From positions 55,121,871-55,185,870 of the forward strand of contig NC_031774.1 of assembly GCF_001522545.3 (NCBI RefSeq): 64,000 nt of DNA. The letters are read 5' to 3'. A program made the position numbers and the translations under genes. The DNA is from Parus major. Its lineage: Eukaryota; Chordata; Aves; Passeriformes; Paridae. Shown piece after piece: positions 62,984 to 64,000 of the stretch; within the stretch, counting starts at the first letter, position 1; every line of letters begins with the position of its first letter. Under the pieces are notes generated by a model. The model saw nothing but the letters and a program-made list of their open reading frames with translations, was not told where the DNA came from and ran no database searches.

Positions 62984-63425
62984 AGCTTGACATAAGAAAA
63001 GGCATAATGTATAGCTCTTTTTCTTCCTTGCCATAGTATGGGGTGTATTTGCTCTGGGAGGTTGTGGAGAGACTGGTTCCTCCACTCCAATCACTAAAAT
63101 GTCTGGAATTAGGTCCAAGTATGGATTGGGGTGTAGTAAAAAAAAATGGAAAAGGGGTGGTGGTGAATGCAGCAAATACTGAACTCTCTCATTCTCTCCT
63201 TTTCTCATTTTAAAATCCTAAGTTAGACTCAAACTTTAGAAAATATGAAACTTCACAAATTGCAGAAAATTGGAAGTAATAGCTAATGCTGTAAAAACTC
63301 TCATTTCCTTCAAATAAAATTACCTGAAGCTGTTCAGAAACATTATGTCCATGTAGTTCATTCAAGCATTGTTGCAGAGCAGCTTTTTTCTCAGTTAACT
63401 GATCATAGAGTAGCCTGGTTTGATT
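1722..63425 (-). CDS. SYNE2: SYNE2 (nesprin-2), C-terminal 2,286 codons in 43 exons
   Basis: Whole-gene entry for the spliced coding region that reaches into this window; exons W1-W43 are listed separately. Nesprin-2 is a giant tail-anchored protein of the outer nuclear membrane. Its KASH tail crosses into the perinuclear space and binds SUN proteins, and its spectrin-repeat rod and linkers contact the cytoskeleton and motors. The joined exons add up to 6,858 nt with no stop before 1722-1724 and every exon phase fits the next. Residues about 1-1716 are spectrin-type helices, 1717-1925 an acidic linker with LEWD, 1926-2169 further spectrin repeats, 2170-2226 a variable stalk, and 2227-2286 the KASH domain. 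Human nesprin-2 has about 6,900 residues, so roughly a third is present and the 5' exons lie beyond 64000. Exon sequence resembles human nesprin-2 throughout, from memory. Nesprin-1 was excluded by the P-P-P-T ending. Confidence 0.95.
2533..2570 (-). CDS. SYNE2: SYNE2 exon W42: 38-nt small exon
   Basis: This exon has 12 codons plus two bases, VALRRTADGSNT, completing Arg with W43. The acceptor is TCAACAG and the donor is GTAATAT. The basic run corresponds to the Arg-rich A-V-R-T-T-E of human nesprin-2. It is too short to stand alone; support is the exact phase fit between W41 and W43. Confidence 0.86.
2769..2858 (-). CDS. SYNE2: SYNE2 exon W41: juxtamembrane stalk
   Basis: This exon has 30 codons, phase 0-0, DTKTFLLVPDD to PAVKK. 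The acceptor is TCTTTTAG and the donor GTAAGTT. DDLDSGVYNPEEE recalls the D-E-V-D-S-G of human nesprin-2, but the remainder is divergent. It is cytosolic and probably unstructured. The exon could be skipped in frame. Confidence 0.9.
3155..3330 (-). mobile_element. CR1 LINE 3' fragment
   Basis: The plus strand reads GGTTGGAAGGGACTTCAGG then CATCTAGTCCAACC, the reverse complement of the avian CR1 tail. It lies in the W41-W40 intron and is 5'-truncated and diverged. Confidence 0.8.
3503..3691 (-). CDS. SYNE2: SYNE2 exon W40
   Basis: This exon has 63 codons, phase 0-0, QLEKELLEQQ to IQGNL. The acceptor is TTCTCAG and the donor is GTGAGTT. EEEEKVHVIGTKLKQL is conserved in both nesprins and ends the spectrin fold just before the membrane stalk. 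Confidence 0.95.
4143..4271 (-). CDS. SYNE2: SYNE2 exon W39
   Basis: This exon has 43 codons, phase 0-0, DFHDQSQKLI to QKELM. The acceptor is TCTTTAG and the donor is GTAAGTG. LILWLASAESRR starts the last spectrin repeat; ITDPNADLN is the expected loop. Confidence 0.95.
4609..4809 (-). CDS. SYNE2: SYNE2 exon W38
   Basis: This exon has 67 codons, phase 0-0, DMLKAFDNYK to LLHCQ. The acceptor is TATCAG and the donor is GTGCATA, weak. ANLSSKEFQ and NLHWEKATRALDNWRKGLQ are close to human. This is the penultimate spectrin repeat. Confidence 0.94.
4810..6916 (-). other. Intron W37-W38
   Basis: 2.1 kb. It holds the diverged CR1 at 5178-5390; I see nothing else recognisable. A 71-codon open stretch at 5537-5752 has no nesprin features. 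Confidence 0.85.
5178..5390 (-). mobile_element. CR1 LINE 3' fragment, diverged
   Basis: Reverse-complement CR1 tail: GGGACATCTGGAGGTTCTGG then CACCTCCTCTGGGC and a CCACACCAGACCACCC run. Older than the other copies; the upper border is uncertain. It is in the W39-side intron between W38 and W37. Confidence 0.65.
6917..7128 (-). CDS. SYNE2: SYNE2 exon W37
   Basis: This exon has two bases plus 70 codons, IIDRWELIQAQ to KVKTLK. The acceptor is TTTGCAG and the donor is GTAAGTT. DRWELIQAQDL re-enters the spectrin fold after the linker; LSDISAWLDKTEQELEEL is the next helix A. It is clearly homologous to the F-D-R-W-E-M-I-Q-A-Q segment of human nesprin-2. Confidence 0.95.
7129..8753 (-). other. Intron W36-W37
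   Basis: 1.6 kb, with the plus-strand CR1 at 7480-7975 and no further recognised element. Confidence 0.85.
7480..7975 (+). mobile_element. CR1 LINE 3' fragment, longest copy
   Basis: The CR1 3' region is read on the plus strand: GGAAGAAATTCCTTACAGTG, GGTTGCCCAGAGAAGCTGTG, CCCTGCCCATGGCAGGGG and a CTTTCAACCCAAAC tail. An open 70-codon stretch (7715-7927) is a relic of CR1, not a gene. It lies in the W37-W36 intron, opposite to SYNE2. Confidence 0.92.
8754..8907 (-). CDS. SYNE2: SYNE2 exon W36: poly-Ser linker
   Basis: This exon has 51 codons plus one base, GSPTKMSFQV to AAEKQS. The acceptor is CCTGCAG and the donor GTACACA. It contains SSASSSSSKEK encoded partly by an (AGC)5 tract, then an acidic stretch SDEEPQDDQE. 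An in-frame acceptor 27 nt later (ATTCCAG) is possible, so the 5' edge is less sure. The end G joins W37 to give Gly-Ile-Ile-Asp. Confidence 0.82.
9714..9835 (-). CDS. SYNE2: SYNE2 exon W35
   Basis: This exon has two bases plus 40 codons, ending STPYKPDY. The acceptor is TTTCAG and the donor GTGAGTT. The sequence (AHPWHSPGSPVCRKH) is Pro/Ser/His-rich and has no helix pattern. It corresponds to the H-S-W-H-V-P-D-S-P and S-T-P-Y-K-P regions of human nesprin-2, which supports the exon despite low complexity. Confidence 0.86.
10653..10721 (-). CDS. SYNE2: SYNE2 exon W34: 23-residue DV23-like cassette
   Basis: This exon is exactly 69 nt, with codons split one base / two bases at both ends, so it can be skipped without a frame shift. 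The acceptor is TTTTTTCAG and the donor GTAGGCA. With the G of W33 it reads DVEITENPEAYL and continues KMTTKTLKASS. That is 23 residues starting D-V, matching the conserved alternatively spliced nesprin insert known as DV23 (from memory). An upstream AG (TTTTTAG at 10770) leaves an open frame too, but would not restore the W33 phase. Confidence 0.92.
11068..11350 (-). CDS. SYNE2: SYNE2 exon W33: acidic linker with LEWD motif
   Basis: This is the largest internal exon: 94 codons plus one base, GLDDEKDNSENE to YYSALS. The acceptor is TTTGTAG and the donor is GTGAGAA. It is rich in Glu, Asp and Ser and probably disordered. SVDSIPLEWDHTGDVGG contains LEWD (codons at 11141-11152), a W-acidic motif reported to bind kinesin light chains in nesprins and so to recruit kinesin-1 to the nuclear envelope. 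SHEDDEE follows. The linker is absent from the spectrin fold and matches human nesprin-2 more closely than nesprin-1 (HTGDVGGSSSHE). Confidence 0.94.
12173..12367 (-). CDS. SYNE2: SYNE2 exon W32
   Basis: This exon has 65 codons, phase 0-0, GFQQEITLNT to LTSRDP. The acceptor is TGAATAG and the donor GTAAGAA. An alternative in-frame AG (CAACAG) would drop GFQQ, but human nesprin-2 has those four residues. ELEELHRYCQEVFGRVARF ends the rod before the linker. Confidence 0.93.
13268..13405 (-). CDS. SYNE2: SYNE2 exon W31
   Basis: This exon has 46 codons, phase 0-0, HFTNRRDEFEG to MRQLN. The acceptor is ATCCAG and the donor is GTACGTA. ESILVWLTEMDLQLTNVE is a helix A shared with both human nesprins. 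Confidence 0.94.
14690..14872 (-). CDS. SYNE2: SYNE2 exon W30
   Basis: This exon has 61 codons, phase 0-0, AFQRQIHERL to ILRRLK. The acceptor is TTGCAG and the donor is GTAGGGC. LINKQYRRLARENRTDSA and EGNQRWDNLQKRV are extremely conserved in nesprins. The 5' two thirds use G or C at most third positions, unlike the AT-leaning exons beside it. Confidence 0.95.
15318..15468 (-). CDS. SYNE2: SYNE2 exon W29
   Basis: This exon has one base plus 50 codons, IEETWRLWQRF to LKKFE. The acceptor is CTCTCAG and the donor is GTGAATT. TWRLWQRFLDDYSRFEDWL carries four tryptophans and is a hallmark of the C-terminal nesprin repeats. The intron to W28 is only 154 nt. Confidence 0.95.
15623..15810 (-). CDS. 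SYNE2: SYNE2 exon W28
   Basis: This exon has 62 codons plus two bases, DLQRDIEQHT to MERRM. The acceptor is ATGGCAG and the donor is GTACGTC. The conserved stretch includes SLDRRWRNICAMS, typical of both nesprin-1 and nesprin-2. The frame stays open for about 69 codons upstream of the acceptor, into the intron. Confidence 0.94.
15811..19256 (-). other. Intron W27-W28
   Basis: 3.4 kb. It contains the perfect hairpin at 17605-17638. Open stretches at 18074-19046 on the plus strand show no family I know. Confidence 0.85.
17605..17638. repeat. Perfect 15-bp inverted repeat with 4-nt loop
   Basis: TTTATTTGACATCCA (17605-17619), loop GTCA, then TGGATGTCAAATAAA (17624-17638), an exact reverse complement. 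It sits inside the 3.4-kb W28-W27 intron. No recognised family. Confidence 0.9.
19257..19419 (-). CDS. SYNE2: SYNE2 exon W27
   Basis: This exon has one base plus 54 codons, VKKLKETFAF to LAEQQ. The acceptor is TTGCTTAG and the donor is GTGGGAA. KNMSNLRTWLARIESEL is a spectrin helix A nearly identical to human. This is the first exon shared by the long and the predicted short isoform. Confidence 0.95.
19865..20075 (-). mobile_element. CR1 LINE 3' fragment
   Basis: Reverse-complement CR1: TGGTTTGGGTTGGAAGGGCC at the left, then TTGCCATGGGCAGGACACC, and CCAGGGATGGGGCAGCCAC. It is in the 12-kb intron, same orientation as SYNE2. Confidence 0.92.
24470..25340 (-). promoter_or_regulatory. Intragenic CpG island, likely internal SYNE2 promoter
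   Basis: A sharp rise in G+C and CpG dinucleotides within an otherwise AT-rich 12-kb intron. The borders are approximate. On the minus strand it contains an ATG and a perfect splice donor (see 24911-24930), G-rich Sp1-like tracts (25050-25135), and a TATA-like AATAAATAGG at about 25018-25027. No transcription start can be fixed from sequence. CpG islands at this kind of position usually mark promoters, and nesprin genes are known to use internal promoters for short isoforms. Inferred from base composition and the in-frame exon. Confidence 0.75.
24911..24930 (-). CDS. SYNE2: Alternative first coding exon of a short nesprin-2
   Basis: The minus strand has ATG at 24928-24930 with G at -3 and G at +4, then codons V-F-S-C-E and two bases (CC), followed at once by GTAAGTGCCG, an ideal donor. 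The two bases match the one-base start of W27, so splicing gives MVFSCEP then VKKLKETF in the nesprin frame. A TGA six bases before the ATG closes this frame upstream, so the ATG must be the start. The predicted product has 916 residues: the last three to four spectrin repeats before the linker, the LEWD linker, the final repeats and KASH. Its size is in the range of short nesprin-2 isoforms reported in mammals. The non-coding part of the exon extends upward to an unknown start. Confidence 0.7.
28642..28658. repeat. Homopolymer A tract
   Basis: About 17 A on the plus strand in the 12-kb intron, upstream of the internal CpG island as SYNE2 is read. Length approximate. Confidence 0.85.
31483..31649 (-). 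CDS. SYNE2: SYNE2 exon W26
   Basis: This exon has 55 codons plus two bases, DCMEEINLFS to FDVIGA. The acceptor is TATCAG and the donor is GTAAGAA. KINDRWQHLFDVIG is one of the best conserved spectrin helices of the nesprins. Its last two bases (CG) complete Arg with G of W27 across the 12-kb intron. The same W27 start is also served by the alternative first exon at 24911. Confidence 0.95.
32594..32752 (-). CDS. SYNE2: SYNE2 exon W25
   Basis: This exon has 53 codons, phase 0-0, VSLRKQEIED to KLQK. The acceptor is CCTTAG and the donor is GTAAATA. The NAWIVFNEKNKELCSWLVQ run is near-identical to human nesprin-2, from memory. Spectrin helix A signature. Confidence 0.94.
32753..36293 (-). other. 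Intron W24-W25
   Basis: 3.5 kb. I see no repeat or exon; G+C rises sharply only in its last 200 nt beside W24. Confidence 0.8.
36100..36620. promoter_or_regulatory. CpG-rich patch around exon W24
   Basis: CpG dinucleotides are clustered on both sides of W24 (for example CCCGGGCCAGCCGCGCCCGG near 36140) and within it, in an AT-rich neighbourhood. It may be a small CpG island or GC-biased conversion around the exon. No start site is evident. Confidence 0.4.
36294..36449 (-). CDS. SYNE2: SYNE2 exon W24
   Basis: This exon has 52 codons, phase 0-0, ELEQSLADWAH to ELCLR. The acceptor is CATGCAG and the donor is GTGAGTC. The motifs LADWAHDMKEL and LHRQWEELCLR mark a spectrin repeat. Third codon positions are strongly GC-rich, and the exon lies inside a CpG-rich patch. 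An ATG overlaps the acceptor (36453-36455) in the reading frame. Confidence 0.93.
36450..38392 (-). other. Intron W23-W24
   Basis: 1.9 kb with the minisatellite at 36614-36697 and a (CTA)4 run near 38213; nothing else recognised. Confidence 0.8.
36614..36697. repeat. Minisatellite, 8 copies of a 10-11 bp unit
   Basis: Imperfect tandem copies of ACTGGAACCC / ACTGGAGCCCC fill 84 nt. They begin 165 nt above exon W24, in the W24-W23 intron at the edge of the CpG-rich patch. The copy number is likely polymorphic. Confidence 0.9.
38393..38518 (-). CDS. SYNE2: SYNE2 exon W23
   Basis: This exon has 42 codons, phase 0-0, TCDRFEKQTK to EHIK. The acceptor is GAGCAG and the donor GTATGAA. KELESRLQELKEKVK then DPLPVEHEELHKAKE; D-P-L-P is kept in human nesprin-2. 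Confidence 0.92.
39190..39384 (-). CDS. SYNE2: SYNE2 exon W22
   Basis: This exon has 65 codons, phase 0-0, SKAVILQRWQ to SGTLQ. The acceptor is TTGAAG after a nine-T tract and the donor GTAGATG. ILQRWQAMYTLVID and LQQRWGKTQALLEKKK are both helix motifs with the canonical tryptophan. Confidence 0.9.
40757..40991 (-). CDS. SYNE2: SYNE2 exon W21
   Basis: This exon has one base plus 78 codons, TEFISKLTLL to IHDFK. The acceptor is TTTTCAG and the donor GTACTGT. KEQWQNVIRMVQQRK and LVSQWQLFRSSL are successive spectrin helices. The RKKDIDGLV run is conserved with human. Confidence 0.92.
42248..42342 (-). CDS. SYNE2: SYNE2 exon W20
   Basis: This exon has 31 codons plus two bases, MLQTEISINQQ to SGEAEK. 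The acceptor is ATTTTCAG and the donor is GTACTTT. It is a short helix; E-I-S-I-N-Q corresponds to the E-V-S-I-N-Q of human nesprin-2, from memory. Confidence 0.88.
43062..43209 (-). CDS. SYNE2: SYNE2 exon W19
   Basis: This exon has one base plus 49 codons, MLEGTQNDEKK to QRVYE. The acceptor is TTTTACAG and the donor GTAAAGC. CEKWMKFLEKMKEAL has the repeat tryptophan. The first base completes Ser with the AG of W18. Confidence 0.9.
43576..43730 (-). CDS. SYNE2: SYNE2 exon W18
   Basis: This exon has 51 codons plus two bases, NQTLELAALS to ALECC. The acceptor is CTTCCAG after a T-rich tract. The donor CAG|GTCTGA is the weakest in the gene here. SIKLPLSDFTLKK and LTRQWSQKTAAALE are spectrin-repeat helices, similar to the K-L-P-L-S-D run of human nesprin-2. 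Confidence 0.88.
44199..44324 (-). CDS. SYNE2: SYNE2 exon W17
   Basis: This exon has 42 codons, phase 0-0, FNLLQLEDFNN to SELLM. The acceptor is ATGCCAG with a weak pyrimidine tract and the donor is GTATGTT. It encodes a helix with two cysteines (NCLETLEGRVKNC). It links W16 to W18 without phase change. Confidence 0.84.
45707..45886 (-). CDS. SYNE2: SYNE2 exon W16
   Basis: This exon has 60 codons, phase 0-0, NLQHGLQNIA to KLDELQ. The acceptor is CCATCAG and the donor GTTGGTT, which is weak. The RATYLEKMLQRK run matches the R-A-A-Y-L-E-K-M-L of human nesprin-2, from memory. It is one long amphipathic helix. Confidence 0.9.
45887..47877 (-). other. Intron W15-W16
   Basis: 2.0 kb, very AT-rich, with repeated TTAATTA motifs around 46340-46390; no exon or mobile element recognised. 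Confidence 0.8.
47878..48082 (-). CDS. SYNE2: SYNE2 exon W15
   Basis: This exon has one base plus 68 codons, WNAVNEDITDQL to RIQEMK. The acceptor is TTGGCAG and the donor GTACATT, which is weak. WNAVNEDI and ALQLWEPFDAL supply the tryptophans of a spectrin repeat. Confidence 0.9.
48255..48400 (+). mobile_element. CR1 LINE 3' fragment
   Basis: Plus-strand CR1 tail: CATCCCTGGAAGTGTTCAGG, GGAGAAACCTGGTCTGGTGG, GTCCCTTCCAACTCAAACCC, ending CTGATTCTGTGATTC. It lies in the W15-W14 intron, about 130 nt from W14. Confidence 0.92.
48527..48660 (-). CDS. SYNE2: SYNE2 exon W14
   Basis: This exon has 44 codons plus two bases, ALQDESENSEESW to TEAHT. The acceptor is TCTGCAG and the donor GTAAGCC. EESWAKLQAAASNL is a spectrin helix; the final AG joins G of W15 to make Arg. 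Confidence 0.9.
49844..50020 (-). CDS. SYNE2: SYNE2 exon W13
   Basis: This exon has 59 codons, phase 0-0, VAQLKASMES to VKTLQ. The acceptor is CTGCAG and the donor is GTAAAGT. LEQWRAYDEIYAEV has the repeat tryptophan, then a TRYLYCIDQCKPSGEE loop and a closing helix. Confidence 0.91.
50021..52340 (-). other. Intron W12-W13
   Basis: 2.3 kb with nothing recognised. Confidence 0.8.
52341..52490 (-). CDS. SYNE2: SYNE2 exon W12
   Basis: This exon has 50 codons, phase 0-0, ELENQLTAKS to SIVNQ. The acceptor is TTTTTAG and the donor is GTAAAAG. KSKALDELKQSL is shared with human nesprin-2, from memory. The centre (SNGSAEQAPAAQS) is loop-like and probably joins two helices. Confidence 0.9.
53831..53986 (-). 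CDS. SYNE2: SYNE2 exon W11
   Basis: This exon has 52 codons, phase 0-0, IQDLEHILED to TLDDCK. The acceptor is CTTTCAG and the donor is GTAAAGC. The motif TLYNWLEAQSDRL is a spectrin helix A. It follows the W10 helix directly. Confidence 0.92.
55155..55331 (-). CDS. SYNE2: SYNE2 exon W10
   Basis: This exon has 59 codons, phase 0-0, EYMMEMNFKQW to SLNRK. The acceptor is CCCTGCAG after a long pyrimidine tract and the donor is GTTGGAT, which is weak. It holds FKQWMVDFVNQSL and NLRWHRLQ, both spectrin-repeat tryptophan motifs, and the strongly conserved STCDVESKRYERTEFAE run. It is richer in GC than its neighbours. Confidence 0.92.
56951..57097 (-). CDS. SYNE2: SYNE2 exon W9
   Basis: This exon has 49 codons, phase 0-0, LQMEKLSSRE to LLQKYK. 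The acceptor is ACCTCAG and the donor GTAAATG. A second AG six bases on (CTTCAG) would remove Leu-Gln in frame. IAELMAWLDHVEQQ is a spectrin helix A. Confidence 0.88.
57508..57690 (-). CDS. SYNE2: SYNE2 exon W8
   Basis: This exon has 61 codons, phase 0-0, TFSKEVDEKSS to IQEKLHQ, with EQKWGELI as the repeat tryptophan motif. The donor is GTGAGTG. Two in-frame acceptors are possible: ACCTAAG before Thr-Phe-Ser-Lys (used here), or TTCTAAG 12 nt further on, giving an end at 57678. I chose the longer form because human nesprin-2 keeps F-S-K before EVDEKSS. Confidence 0.83.
58306..58438 (-). CDS. SYNE2: SYNE2 exon W7
   Basis: This exon has one base plus 44 codons, YNRESEELMKWLD to NISSLF. The acceptor is CTGTAG and the donor is GTAAGTC. 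The segment ELMKWLDSAQQR is a spectrin helix-A signature. Human nesprin-2 has a closely similar YNRxSxEL run, from memory. Confidence 0.9.
58653..58849 (-). CDS. SYNE2: SYNE2 exon W6
   Basis: This exon has 65 codons plus two bases, starting KIKSNVDEKH. The acceptor is TTACAG and the donor GTGGGT. EEQWLSLTKKV is a clear spectrin-repeat helix with its tryptophan. The last codon (AG) is completed by C from W7, giving Ser. Confidence 0.9.
58850..60540 (-). other. Intron W5-W6
   Basis: 1.7 kb, AT-rich, nothing recognised. Confidence 0.8.
60541..60672 (-). CDS. SYNE2: SYNE2 exon W5
   Basis: This exon has 44 codons, phase 0-0, from DWMVFDEECL to IALLE. The acceptor is TTTTTAG and the donor GTATTTA, which is weak at +4 to +6. 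It is Glu/Leu-rich and helical (VEETEERLLERI), part of a spectrin repeat. Confidence 0.88.
61240..61413 (-). CDS. SYNE2: SYNE2 exon W4
   Basis: This exon has 58 codons, phase 0-0, from DFFCNLMTRM to LESLLK. The acceptor is TTTCCAG and the donor is GTAATAA. EEFWRELV is a typical spectrin-repeat tryptophan motif, followed by a basic helix (KLLEKKACQYG). Confidence 0.9.
61770..61970 (-). CDS. SYNE2: SYNE2 exon W3
   Basis: This exon has 67 codons, phase 0-0, from DVLDDMWGIL to LKNHK. The acceptor is ATTGTAG and the donor is GTATGAG. The DDMWGIL stretch carries the tryptophan expected in spectrin-repeat helices, and the second half (LLHGFAELV) is another helix. Confidence 0.9.
62126..62245 (-). 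CDS. SYNE2: SYNE2 exon W2
   Basis: This exon has 40 codons, phase 0-0, starting KIDACTVEL and ending EAYKLE. The acceptor is CATCCAG and the donor is GTAAGAG. It is a continuous amphipathic helix that closes one spectrin repeat and leads into the next, whose DVLDDMW follows in W3. Confidence 0.87.
62945..62981. repeat. 37-nt homopolymer A tract
   Basis: An uninterrupted run of A on the plus strand (T on the coding strand) in the W2-W1 intron. No insertion-type body or target duplication was recognised to its left, so its source is unclear. Confidence 0.95.
63324..63425 (-). CDS. SYNE2: SYNE2 exon W1 (first in window)
   Basis: This exon has 34 codons, phase 0 at both ends, from NQTRLL to SEQLQ. 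The acceptor is TTTTGCAG and the donor GTAATTT. It encodes a charged helix of a spectrin repeat with a Leu/Gln-rich heptad pattern. The upstream exon is outside the window: 63426-64000 shows only intron. Confidence 0.85.
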
Positions 63426-63527
63426 CTGCAAAAGAAACAAACATCAGAAATAAATCATATGACAGGAGTATAGTAATGCCCAGAAAAAACTACACAGTAA
63501 ACAAAATTATTACCTCCTTAAGTAAAA

Positions 63528-63568
63528 AAAAAAAACAAACAAAAAACAAACAAGAAAGAAAGAAAGAA
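63528..63568. repeat. A-rich low-complexity tract
   Basis: A12 followed by (CAAA)n-like and (GAAA)3 units in the intron above W1. Simple sequence with no coding meaning. Confidence 0.85.
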
Positions 63569-64000
63569 CCAACACCAAAATAAAGCACTTGTATTATGGG
63601 CTTAAAGCAGTAATTGGACAAAGGAAATTCTGAGTCTGGGTAGTGTATAAGAAGCAGATTACTCTGTCACAGTGATCCTCTGTGACTGTAAAAATCTGGG
63701 AAACTGGTAAGAGAATCAAATTATTTTCTTCTGAAAATAGGAAAATGAGCCCATTACTGGGGACTGATGGAGCTCTATGGATTCTGCATAAGTAAACATT
63801 GCAAGACTAGTTCTGTGGCTGTTTGGAGACAACATCCCAGTGTTCTTCAAAGGAGCTGCTTTATTATTCAGCAGTAAAAGGCCAGGATTACTTGCAGATG
63901 ATGAGCACACTGGAGTTTTGCTGGACATTGCAAACTATATGTCAAAGACCAGACTCTTCCTTCCTTAGTTCTGACTAAACACCTGATCTGAATATTTTCC

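Larger units (their letters stand above)
62246..64000 (-). other. Intron W1-W2 and intron above W1
   Basis: 62246-63323 carries the A37 tract; 63426-64000 has the A-rich simple tract and no exon. The next upstream SYNE2 exon must lie beyond the window. Confidence 0.75.

Noticed and set aside
1..64000. CRISPR arrays, operons, rRNA or tRNA genes, intact viral or transposase genes
   Set aside because: None was seen; the window is an intron-rich vertebrate gene with only CR1 fragments.

Overview
The window is vertebrate nuclear DNA, most likely from a bird. It carries the 3' third of one very large gene on the minus strand, SYNE2 (nesprin-2), whose product is the outer-nuclear-membrane half of the LINC complex. 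The bird assignment rests on several 3' fragments of CR1 LINEs with the avian-type tail, and on compact introns: 43 coding exons fit in about 62 kb. No SINE family of mammalian type was recognised. The gene is SYNE2 rather than SYNE1 because the KASH peptide ends in T-N-G-P-P-P-T (nesprin-1 ends in P-P-P-L) and because the sequence before it follows human nesprin-2, as I remember that protein.

Transcription runs from high to low coordinates. I traced 43 consecutive exons (W1 at 63324-63425 to W43 ending at the stop codon 1722-1724). All have GT-AG borders and all reading phases agree. Their joined coding length is 6,858 nt, or 2,286 residues, counted from the first exon in the window; the N-terminal actin-binding part lies outside. 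W1-W32 encode a chain of spectrin repeats, one helix-rich segment after another with the conserved tryptophans. W33-W36 encode an acidic, Ser-rich linker with a LEWD (kinesin light chain-type) motif and a 69-nt cassette exon resembling the nesprin 'DV23' insert. W37-W40 encode the last spectrin repeats, W41-W42 a short variable stalk, and W43 the transmembrane anchor and the SUN-binding KASH tail. A polyadenylation signal ATTAAA followed by a GT-rich element lies about 850 nt after the stop codon.

The longest intron (19420-31482, 12 kb) holds a CpG island at about 24470-25340. On its minus strand a short first exon has an ATG in good context, six codons plus two bases, and a perfect GTAAGT donor. 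It joins W27 in frame and predicts a 916-residue short nesprin-2 isoform that keeps the LEWD linker and the KASH tail. This internal promoter is the most interesting feature here. A smaller CpG-rich patch surrounds exon W24.

The rest is intron: five CR1 fragments, a minisatellite, homopolymer tracts and one perfect hairpin. I saw no second gene, no RNA gene and no sign of an undescribed system. All coordinates come from reading the sequence by eye; gene identity is by recognition, not by search.
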